A stretch of 64,000 nt of DNA from Canna indica (taxonomy: Eukaryota; Streptophyta; Magnoliopsida; Zingiberales; Cannaceae), in NCBI GenBank assembly GCA_034359265.1, contig CP136892.1, positions 12,944,501 through 13,008,500 on the forward strand, read 5' to 3'. Positions 10,545-20,029 of this stretch are shown here, piece by piece (within the stretch, counting starts at the first letter, position 1; every line of letters begins with the position of its first letter). The translations under genes and the position numbers were made by a program. A model generated the notes under the pieces. It was not told the DNA's origin, ran no database searches, and saw nothing but the letters and a program-made list of their open reading frames with translations.

Positions 10545-13500
10545 ATGTCTCTGCATCAGCGGCAGCAGCTGCCGGCTGCGGCGCCGGCCGAGCTCCACCT
10601 GTCATCTCCTCGCGCCGCTTTCTACGGCGCGCCAAATCGCCCGCTGTCATCGTTTCTCCTCGGCCGCGTCGGCCTCCTCGCCGTCATCTCCCTCCTCGTC
10701 CTCCTCGGCGTCTTCCTCCCCGGGTCCGGGTCCATCTTCACCCTCTTCTCCTCCTCCTCCCACTCCCAGTGGAAAGAATACACACTTGCCCGCGCCGCGG
10801 CCTTCGCGGCCCGCAATGGCACCATCGTCGTCTGCGCCGTCAGCCACCCCTACCTCCCCTTCCTCAATAACTGGCTCATCAGCGTCGCCCGTCAGAAGCG
10901 TCAGGATCAGGTGCTCGTCATTGCCGAGGACTATGCCACGCTCTACGAGGTCAACAGTCGATGGCCTGGCCATGCCGTTCTGATCCCGCCCGTTCCCGAT
11001 TCCCAGACCGCCCATAAGTTCGGATCTGAGGTGCTCTTCCTGGAGTCTGTCTTGAGTTCTTAATTAATCAATTAATGCTGATGATGGATTTCTTTGCAGG
11101 GGTTCTTCATTTTTACATCGCGCAGGCCTCGTCATTTGCTGCACATTCTAGAGCTGGGATATAGTGTGATGTACAATGATGTGGATATGGTGTGGTTGGC
11201 GGATCCACTTCCTTATCTTGAGGGCAACCATGATATCTACTTCACTGACGACATGGCTGCTGTAAGTATCGTGGCCATGGGTTTCTTTGCTGAACTCAAT
11301 TTGAGTAATGCGATGAAAAATATGAGTTAAAGTTTCATTTGGTAGTCCATAAGGCCCATAGCATACATCAGTTTGGTCACTTTGGTGGTTTCCTATGGTT
11401 GTCTTTGATGTTCCTTGAGAATTGTGAATCCTTCTATGCGAACAGGTGAAGCCTCTAAATCACCCTCACGATTTGCCACCTCCAGGAAAGAAGGGGCGGA
11501 CGTACATATGCAGCTGCATGATTTTTCTTCGACCAACAAAAGGAGCGAAGAAGGTGATGAAGAGTTGGATTGAAGAACTTGAGAATCAGCCATGGTCGAA
11601 GAAAACAAAATCAAATGACCAGCCTGCTTTCAATTGGGCTTTGAATAAAACTGCTGGCCAGGTGCTTTATTTGATCCCATAACTTTGCTGAATTTCGTCC
11701 ATGTTATTTTCATGTTACCATTATAGTTGGTGCTTCTTAGACTAATAGACGACATATATATATTATCATCTGAGTATTCATGTTATTTTCATTATTGTAT
11801 CTCATTGGTGAAATATAACCTATTTGTTATGTTTAACTGAACTGCTAGAATAACAATCTATGATTGTGCGACTGAGCCTTCACATAAATCAGGAAATGAA
11901 GAATGCATGAATTTAAACTCAAAGAACCAAGTTAATTTAGCATACTTTTATAAGTATTATTACCATGTACAAAAATGTAAAACTTAGTTTTCTTACATTA
12001 AGACATAATTTTTCCTTAGTTCATCTTATATTCCTTTAGTTGAAACAGTTTGAGGCACTTATATATGTAGCAACTTGATATAAGGGACTTCTCAGAAATA
12101 TAAGATTGCATTAGAATCTCGATAATCCATGATTTAAAAGCCTATTAGAAATTTTGAATCAATTTATCTTAGATGTTACTTTATAAATTAAGAATATGGA
12201 ACAATAGATACACTCTCTCTAATCAATCTTAGAAAAAGTTGGTTTCAATTAGAGTGAAACATTAGTTCCAAACTCACTTAAATTTTTCTCAATTTATCAT
12301 ATGATACTTTCTAATTTTTTTGTGATGCTTCCTGCCTTTGTCCTTCTATACCTTGCCACTTTCTTGAATCCCCACACTTGGCTTTATGTTCCCACTTGCT
12401 TTTGGGCTACTTAGGTCAGACACAATATGCATGATAAACACTAGAACAAGCAATACTCAGTAGCCTTCTCACACTTCATTCAGCTTTGCAACTATATTTG
12501 ACATAAGGTAAAGTTTAGGGCTAGCTATTGCAAGAACTTGAAGGTATCCTTATGGAGGGTTGGTTAGAGAAGTTATATTAGAATGTCATAAATTAGTGAC
12601 TTGGATCTTAGGCACTTTTGTCGCAGAAGGCTCTTCTAGTTTAAGTTTCTGCAAATCTTTGGTCAGGTTTTCTATAGAACTGGCAAGCTCGTCTGGGTTG
12701 GCTGCTTGTTTTGCTTCTTTTAAACTTTTGACCTCTTCTCTTAGGTCGTCAAGTTCTTCCTTGATTTTGACAATTAATTGTATCAAGGTGTTTAACTGTT
12801 TAAACAATGTCTCAGAAAACTTCCGTGTAATCGTTGTTGGTTTAACAAATCCCTCAGCTGGTTGCCCGAGAGATTCTGTAGCTTTCAAAGCTTGTAAGTA
12901 AGTAGTACTGGCTGCGATTAAGCGCCAGTCACTCATAAAAGAAAACAGATTTAGCTTAAAGGTTCTTGGTGCTCCTTAATTATGTATCAAGCTACTTATA
13001 CTACTTTGAACTTAGGTAAATCACGATTGTTTATCTAGGTGCCTTCTTAAGGTTACGAATGTAACGGGAATCTTCCTTCTTCGAGTACTCTTCCCTCTTT
13101 ATCGTCTACCTTAAGTACACGTCTCCTAAATGCACAATCTAGATTTAACTTAGCTAAAGCAGAAATTGAAGCTGGATACGAACTAAAGAGTAACAAGAAT
13201 ACCTGTAACTTGGCTCTGGTACCAAAGTGGGGGCGGAAGCGTCTTCTCAATCCGATCACTGTTACTAAGAACGCGGGAGCAGAATGAGGAAGAACAAAAG
13301 TTTTTCCCAAGGAAAACTTGAAAGCTTGAATATATCTCAGAAATTTAGTACAGACAAGAGAAGTAGAACTCCTTGGTGTGCTCAAGTGTGTTATGCAACT
13401 CCTAACTTAGTGCCTTTTATAGGCACATAGAGAAACTTCCGGAGGAAGCTCAATAATTCAATGCGGGTGCTCATTGGGCCCCATCGTCCATTGAGTTACT

Positions 13501-16500
13501 GGTCATCCACAGTGGTAGGTTCTCTTTACAACTCATACTAGGACAATTATTGTCCTGCTTGATATAGACATTACATCTTTACAGCCTTGCTATAATAATT
13601 ATTGTCCTTGCTGATGCGGACATATCTATAATTATTGTACACGTCTCTAGATTCTGGTGATTCGTTCTTATCTTCTTAGTAGACGTTGCTTTGTCTACTA
13701 TTGCACAACATTTTGTGGCATAGGACCAGATTTTTGATGTGGTGCTCTACTGGTCCTAGTGCATCAGATGCCCAATTATCTTTTGTCGCAGCTTGTTCTA
13801 GTCTTGCTTTGAGTGCTCCCTCAAGATCCTTCAGGTGTTCGGAAATACAGTCTGGCTCTTGGACTTGCACAAGATTGGCTGTCAGTCTTGATAATGCATC
13901 AGCCAATGTGTTGAGTTTCCCATCTATATGTTCAAAATTAATCTGAACTCCTGTGCCTGTAATAAAATCCACAAAATTTATCCACCTAACTCGAGATGGC
14001 TTATTCTGAGCTGACTTATTATAGAAACTAATGATTGCCTGGCAATCTGTCCTGAGGGTAATCTCATTTTGATCCAGGTAGTGTATTTTTAATGCCCTCA
14101 AGGTTTCCATACAAGCATGAATTTCTGTGTCAATGGTGGACTTCACTATAGGGAATTTGCCACTTGCATAAGCACATACCTTCTCTGTGCTTCTAGGATC
14201 ATTTCTTCTGAATTTCCATTTACAAATTCCTCCCCAGCCTTCTATACATCCGTCCGTTTCCAGGATTATGTAAGCATTTGATGGGGGTAATTCAAGGTCA
14301 GGGAGCCCTTGGACCAACTCTTTAATCTTTGCAATCAGCTGTTGGTCAGAATGCTTAATTCTCTTGTCACCATGTGGGCTCGTTTTCGAGTATAGTGGCC
14401 CCAAAAGTGTTCCCAAGTTGGGAATATAGGACCTGGCATAATTTAATATGCCTAACCAGGATCTCAGACCTGCCTTGCTCTTCAACTTCTCTTCATCGAG
14501 GGTAACAATCTTCTTAATTATGTGCGGTTGGAGCTTAATCTTACTGTCTCCAATCACTGCTCCCAAAAATTCAATCTCATTCGTAGCAATTTTCATTTTT
14601 GTGGGGGATAATACCAATCCCCATTTCTCACAAATTTTTAGCATGGCTTCCAAGTGTTTCGCATGCTGTTTTTCATCCTCAGAGAATACCAGAATATCAT
14701 CTGTGTATACAGCAATGAATTTTTCCGTACCTTGGAAACATTGATCCATCTTTCTTTGAAAGATAGCAGGTGCGTTCTTCAATCCGAATGGCATTACAAG
14801 CCATTCATAAAGTCCTCCTGGTACTGTAAAGGCTGTCCAGGGTATTGATTCTGGATCCATTGCAACTTGATGGAATCCGCTCTTCAGATCGAGCTTAGAG
14901 AATATCCTACTGTTGCCTATTCTCTTAAGAATGGTGTTGATACCCGGCAGGCTGTACTGATCCTTATGGGTATTATCGTTCAAGGTCCTGTAATTAAAGA
15001 CAATTCTTTCCTTTCCCTTAGTTTCTTTTCCTGTTATCGGGTCTATGCTTGTACCCGAATTGACCATTATCGCCATTGTCCTATGGCGACTCGTGCTAGG
15101 TCTTATGGCTCCTATTTTTAGGAGGGCCTTCACATGCCTCTCAAATTGGTCTTTCATCAGTGGGGTGACGTGCTTTAGGGGTTTATCCTGAATGGTGAGG
15201 TCAGGATTGATTATGTCTAATTTGCATGTCACTTGGTTCTTGGCCCAGTGTTGGGCCGGGTTCTCTCCAATGAACCCTTGTTCTTTTAGCCTTTGCAGTA
15301 ATGGGTTAAACTTTCTTTTGAACTGCTCTGATTCTCGGAAATGGTCATATGTTACTGCGCTTTTCACCTCCAAGTATTCTTCTTCTGATAAATTCAGTTC
15401 ATCAATAGCCGCAGTAGCCATAACTTCTGTATCTACTCTTGTGGTTATCGTGGTTACTTTCTTGTAGAAAGTCACCGTTTGTTCCTCTATCCGGACACCT
15501 CCTTGCATGGCCCGGATGAAATTGCATCCTATCAACATTTGGATGCCGTCCCTCTTCCCCATTGGGAACGCATATGTAAATGGAATCTTGAATTTGTTTT
15601 CCTCAATGGACATTTGTCCATTCTTAAGCTTTAATCTGGCTGTTTGCTGTGAATTCACCCCATTGATCAGAATTGGATATGCACTCGGTTCCAGTGCCTC
15701 TGCTGGAATGGAGTCTTGATCAATGCAACAAACAGTTGCTCCTGTATCCAAGATAGCTTGGATCCTGAAGTTACTTACACCCGGTACTTCCATGATTATC
15801 TCCATATTATACAATCGGTTTAAAATCCTTTTCCCTCTCTTTGGGTCAGGGAATATTGAACGTGCTTCCTCATCAATCGTGGCGAGTTCTTCTGATAGGG
15901 TGTTTACTGTCTCCCTAATTATTTGCTAATTTTTGCAGTGAGATTTTCTCAGATGATTCTGGATGATCTTAAAGAACTGATGAAGAGCCATCCTGATGCA
16001 ACACCAAACACAAGAAGAGACATAACGACTGCTCAATATTGGGCAGTATTAAGCGGAGCTACTGGCCTTGAAGAGCTGGAACGATTAACTGGAAAGTTAT
16101 TGTTCAAATATCCAAGGACCACAGTCAAAAGTCATCAATGGAGGCAGAAGGTGTACAACATTCACAGCACTCAGACTATGAAGGCAGCAGAAGAGGTAGG
16201 AAAACTCTTAGCAATATCCTACCTCCAGAAAGCAAGACTAGAACAACCTGCGACAAAAGATAATTGGGCATCTGATGCACTAGGACCAGTAGAGCACCAC
16301 ATCAAAAATCTGGTCCTATGCCACAAAATGCTGTGCAATAGTAGACAAAGCAACGTCTACTAAGAAGATAAGAACGAATCACCAGAATCTAGAGACGTGT
16401 ACAATAATTATAGATATGTCCGCATCAGCAAGGACAATAATTATTATAGCAAGGCTGTAAAGATGTAATGTCTATATCAAGCAGGACAATAATTGTCCTA

Positions 16501-19118
16501 GTATGAGTTGTAAAGAGAACCTACCACTGTGGATGACCAGTAACTCAATGGACGATGGGGCCCAATGAGCACCCGCATTGAATTATTGAGCTTCCTCCGG
16601 AAGTTTCTCTATGTGCCTATAAAAGGCACTAAGTTAGGAGTTGCAGAACACACTTGAGCACACCAAGGAGTTTTACTTCTCTTGTCTGTACTAAATTTCT
16701 GAGATATATTCAAGCTTTCAAGTTTTCCTTTGGAAAAACTTTTGTTCTTCCTCATTCTGCTCCCGCGTTCTTAGTAACCAGTGATCGGATTGAGAAGACG
16801 CTTCCGCCCCCCCCATTTCTACTCAGTCCTTGAAATGCCACCCCCTCGATAATTGGAAAAATACTCTTTTTGGTTACCTTGGTTCTCTTGCTTGCATTTG
16901 ACAATCATCTCTTCTATATATGGGGATGTTGGATAGAGCATTTATATCAATTTAGCGCATTTTTTATTCCTTGCTTGGAAAATGCTTGTTTTTTGTTGCC
17001 TTGGTTTTGTTTATTTGGCCAAAGCAATATATGGTACCTTTCCCATATGCATTTTCTATGCTGAATATACCATCTTAGTCGAGTATTAGTTTGGTTTCTT
17101 TGGCTCAGGTTTTAATCTAGTAAATAGAAGGCCTTATATGTAGGAATAAGGACCGTTAGTTACGTTATTCAAACCTTCTATTCCATTTTTATCCTCACAT
17201 TGGATTGCGTCCAATTTCAATTGAACTATTGGTTGATTTTAGATCTCATTAGTGATGTCTTATCCTGTTGTTTCTGTATTTTTTAGCATAAGAGATTAAG
17301 AATAAATTAATCACTTATCTCTTATAAATTTTAGACAAATAAATTAAAATCCATGGAGATTTGGGCCACTCGAGACATGCTTTAAACTTGGTACTCAAAA
17401 TCTTTGATCGGATCTGAGAAAATGTCTTTTTCACATCCTTTGCAAACTTCCTGTCCAGGTGAAACTATTTGATCTTGAGTCTTCTACATTTATTTAAGCA
17501 TGAGCATAACCATAGAATTTATATCCCCAATTGTATGTAGTGGGAGCTAGGAAGGTGCCTTCCAACCGAACACTTTCCATGGACCATGGTGGGAGGGTTA
17601 AGTCACTTTTTGGCCTTCTATGAGAAACTGTGTTGCTTATAACTGACCTGGCTCCTATTGCCAAAATGCAACATGCTTCCACCATTCAATCCAGTTCAAA
17701 GTCCCTCACAAAGACACTGTTGGACCTGCAAGAAGAGAAACTTCTTGGGAAGCCCATGGCGCTCGCTCAATGTTCAAATGAGGCATTTGGAGAGTTTCGC
17801 TTTCTTAGGAACTGTGTCTTAGCTAGGGGGGCTTCTCCCTAGTCCCTAGTTATAGTTACGGGCGACAGAAATGGGCACGACACGATAGCACAACACAAGC
17901 ACGGTATGATAATTGCGTGCTTGGGCCGGAAAGTTCAGCCCGATAAGCTTATCGGGCCGGGCCGGGCCAGCACAATAACTTTGCGGGCTGAAGCGGGCCG
18001 GCTCTTATCGTGCCAGCCCGGCCCGTTTGGCCTGCTAAATATTAAAAAAATGAATTAAATATTTCTGAAACTGATGTTTGCTTTTGTTATTTTATTAAGC
18101 AAATGATGTTTGGTTTGAACATCATTTTGAATGAGGATAAAAACATAACTCTATCATCCTTGATGAGTATAAAAACATAATTATGTGAAATTATGCGGGC
18201 TCGCGGGCCGTGCTGGGTCACGAATTTCTGGCCCACAGAGTTAGCATGCCGGTCCGGCATGCTACCTTATCGTGTCGGGCCGGCCCGTTTTGCCACCTCT
18301 AGTTATAGTGGAGTCTCTGTAGTTGTCCAGCCAAGGTGGCCACAGTCTTGAGGTAGCTGGCATGGATCGGAGTCATGATTGAGGTGGCTTGGCAAGGCAT
18401 GCTGGATTCCTAGTCACGTGCTCGACACATCCATCCCAAGATGGACGGTAATCCTTGTGGGTTTAGGCTATGCGAAGCTATTGTAGTCACCATATGTTGC
18501 TTTTGTAGTGGTGGTTTTGTTGGGGTATATTTCCACCCTTGACACTTGGGGAACTGTTATATCAAGAAGAAACTTAAGGTTGTAATTTCCACGACTTTTG
18601 GAACATAATTTGATAACTAATTCCGTGGTGAATGGTGATTAATTATGTTTCAAAATTCAAATACTTTGGTTAAGATAGTTCTTCAGGAAAACTAATTAAA
18701 TTATGTTTGACTTAATGAAGTAATACTTAACTGCTAACAGATGGTAATTTAGATCTCTCTGGTTGTGTGAAATTCTTGCTAAACTGTTAACAGATGGTAA
18801 TGAATTAGATATCAGAGAAACATGCCAAGCATTGTGAAACTGTTACTGAACTAGATTCTTTTTTTTCACATCTATTTAATCTACAACTGCTGAGATATAA
18901 AATAGCAGGTGGATATGTACTTGTTGCCTCAAGCTGCGTTTCCAACAGGGGGTTTGTACTTCAAGAACAAGAGTTGGGTTAAGGAAACTAAAGACATGCA
19001 AGTTATTATTCATAACAACTACATTACTGGTTTCGATAAGAAGATAAAACGTTTCAAAGATTATGGGCTTTGGTTGGTGGATGATCATGGCCATGAATCA
19101 CCACTTGGTAAAATGTAA
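10545..19118 (+). CDS. GT77 family xylosyltransferase (RGXT/MGP4-like), four exons
   Basis: Exons: 10545-11030, 11100-11261, 11446-11661 and 18909-19118. All introns are GT-AG and phase 0, giving 357 residues, close to the roughly 360 usual for this family. Family members in Arabidopsis (RGXT1, RGXT2, MGP4) are Golgi UDP-xylose:fucose alpha-1,3-xylosyltransferases acting on pectic rhamnogalacturonan II. The protein has the type II layout: a short cytosolic tail, one membrane helix (about residues 42-59, VGLLAVISLLVLLG), then a lumenal domain. The DxD motif that binds the nucleotide sugar and metal is visible as YNDVDMVW (D189, D191), followed by NHDIYFTDDM, YICSCMIFLRP, DQPAFNWAL and FPTGGLYF near the C-terminus. 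Exon 1 is very GC-rich. The third intron (11662-18908) is swollen by a pararetrovirus and a MITE, yet all coding exons are intact. Substrate is inferred from the family. Confidence 0.93.
11662..12574 (+). other. GT77 intron 3, part left of the virus insertion
   Basis: AT-rich intron sequence without a recognisable gene or element. Confidence 0.6.
12586..12936 (-). pseudogene. Pararetrovirus ORF I-like reading frame
   Basis: An open frame of 116 codons starting MSDWRLIA follows the primer site and leader, where badnaviruses carry ORF I. It is predicted helical with a coiled-coil-like centre (LIQLIVKIKEELDDLREEV). Its stop overlaps the next start as ATGA (12589-12586), the arrangement between successive badnavirus ORFs. 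The following frame ends after three codons, at or near the host junction. It is shorter than most badnavirus ORF I products. Its function in those viruses is poorly defined. Confidence 0.65.
13207..13224 (-). other. Primer-binding site for initiator tRNA-Met (viral)
   Basis: The minus strand reads TGGTACCAGAGCCAAGTT, close to the complement of the 3-prime end of plant initiator tRNA-Met, used by badnaviruses to prime minus-strand DNA. The plus-strand arm stops a few bases before its equivalent of this site. Confidence 0.8.
13228..13810 (-). repeat. Inverted repeat, arm 1 (viral 3-prime ORF end plus promoter)
   Basis: This arm pairs with 16229-16812 in opposite orientation. The two are nearly identical over about 583 bases. 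By eye I see about four substitutions plus a few single-base indels. It spans the last roughly 45 codons of the polyprotein, the intergenic promoter and the transcript start region. Confidence 0.93.
13415..13421 (-). promoter_or_regulatory. Viral TATA box, minus arm
   Basis: CCTATAAAAGG lies in the intergenic region after the polyprotein stop and about 190 bp before the primer site, where badnaviruses place the single pregenomic-RNA promoter. Confidence 0.7.
13676..15927 (-). pseudogene. Pararetrovirus polyprotein fragment: protease, reverse transcriptase, RNase H
   Basis: The frame is open for about 750 codons with no internal stop, from the head-to-head junction at about 15927 to the natural stop at 13676. 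Visible landmarks in order: the protease active-site motif LDTGAT, reverse transcriptase segments including FSKLDLKSGFHQ and MPFGLKNAPAIFQRK, the catalytic box as YTDD, then RNase H with ETDG, a conserved E, TDCQAI and a final ALSRL. This order and wording match badnavirus ORF III. The upstream movement-protein and coat-protein parts are missing. It is annotated as a relic because it is truncated, although the frame itself is uninterrupted. Confidence 0.9.
15935..16363 (+). pseudogene. Plus-strand open frame of the inverted viral arm
   Basis: An open frame of about 140 codons. Its last 45 codons repeat the polyprotein C-terminus (DNWASDALGPVEHHIKN). The first roughly 95 codons (for example MILDDLKELMKSHPDATP, YWAVLSGATGLEELERL) have no counterpart in the minus arm and I do not recognise them. 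They may be another part of the virus, a variant, or captured host sequence. Confidence 0.6.
16229..16812 (+). repeat. Inverted repeat, arm 2
   Basis: Near-identical inverted partner of 13228-13810. It ends in a C-rich run (16807-16814), at the point where the minus arm continues into the tRNA primer site. Confidence 0.93.
16618..16624 (+). promoter_or_regulatory. Viral TATA box, plus arm
   Basis: TATAAAA in CCTATAAAAGG is the inverted copy of the minus-arm promoter. It points in the direction of the host GT77 gene, upstream of its last exon. Confidence 0.65.
16813..17845 (+). other. GT77 intron 3, between virus and MITE
   Basis: Ordinary AT-rich intron sequence with T-rich tracts. No gene recognised. 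Confidence 0.55.
17856..18298. mobile_element. hAT-type MITE rich in GGGCCGG motifs
   Basis: A direct repeat CTAGTTATAG flanks both ends (17846-17855 and 18299-18308; 8 bp expected for hAT, the rest by chance). Both arms carry GGGCCGGGCC-type motifs in inverted arrangement. The right tip read inward is AGGTGGCAAAACGGGC, a common plant hAT MITE end. The element is about 440 bp, non-coding, and lies in GT77 intron 3. Confidence 0.8.
18309..18908 (+). other. GT77 intron 3, final part
   Basis: Intron sequence ending in the acceptor AATAGCAG before exon 4. It contains two GCTAACAGATGGTAAT-like copies near 18735 and 18785. Nothing else recognised. Confidence 0.55.
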
Positions 19119-20029
19119 GAAAGCATTCATCCAGATTTCTTTTGCAGCATTGCGCTTACACAATTTAACGGCTGCAGATTTTGCCTCAAAGAATAATTTT
19201 GGAATTTAACAGGCAACTTTGAGATCGAAATGTACTTGCGATTTGCTTATCGTATGTGTCCTCCATACATAGGTTATCTGTTCCTTTTTATTCTTCTTCT
19301 CTCCTATCATTTTTGTTTATTTTCTTTTGGAGTATTCATTAATGTGTTAACTGGTTCTGCGAGCATCCTGTATTTTTTGTTTATTCAAAATGGATTCTGC
19401 CTTAACTAACCTGAAAAAGATATTTTGTAAACCTTTGTCTTGCAAGTCTTGTAAGAAAATAGTACTGATTTACTACAATAATTTGTACGGATGCGAAGTT
19501 ACAGTGTGTGAATTAAAGATTTGTCCAGAGTTACCTTTATGAGGGAAAAAAAATTTAATTGGTCAAATTTTAATAATTATTTTAATGACTATATCTAGTT
19601 ATGCTTGACCAACTCTATAAGCAAAAGATTGGGTCGATCTTGAAGTTAAATTGTAAAATATCAGACCCTCTCCTTTCACATTAGCCTCGTTAAAGGTTAG
19701 CCTCTCCTAAATTGTAAAATATCAGACCCTCTCCTAAACAATGAAAAGAAGTTTTGAGTGCTCGTTTACAATTTTTGATCAACGACGAGACAAGTCTGCC
19801 ATCAAATATTTACAAGGAACCATTCAAGTGTGATGGTTAAAACATCAGAGTACAAACCAAACAACAAGCTTCTAGTACAAGCATATGTTCCATACTTCAT
19901 CTGATCCTGAGGTGCTCAATCGCGAAAAAAGGCTAGGATGGTAGTCACAGAACAGCGTGCCTCGGTGCAGGGTAATCACGATTACCGTTTCATTCTCTAA
20001 TCCATGTTTATATAAAATAGTAAAAGCAG
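19119..20029. other. Intergenic region between two convergent genes
   Basis: It holds the 3-prime untranslated parts of the GT77 gene (plus) and PRP38 (minus). A short duplicated segment AAATTGTAAAATATCAGACC occurs near 19650 and 19710. No further gene. Confidence 0.6.

Larger units (their letters stand above)
12575..16812. mobile_element. Endogenous badnavirus-like pararetrovirus, inverted-repeat integration
   Basis: On the minus strand, from 15927 down to about 12580, the order is: aspartic protease, reverse transcriptase, RNase H, promoter region with TATA box, tRNA-Met primer site, leader, ORF I, and the start codon of ORF II. This is the circular order of a badnavirus genome opened inside the polyprotein. 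From about 15929 a second arm runs on the plus strand and ends at 16812, with 16229-16812 an inverted copy of 13810-13228. Capsid and movement-protein regions are absent, so this is a partial, rearranged copy. The left boundary is approximate, and no target duplication is evident. Confidence 0.88.

Noticed and set aside
10451..10983. Overlapping Pro/Arg/Ser-rich frames at the start of the GT77 gene
   Set aside because: Out-of-frame readings of a GC-rich exon; only the frame from 10545 joins in phase to the other GT77 exons.
13686..15719. Several plus-strand frames opposite the viral polyprotein
   Set aside because: Antisense shadows of the uninterrupted minus-strand polyprotein frame.
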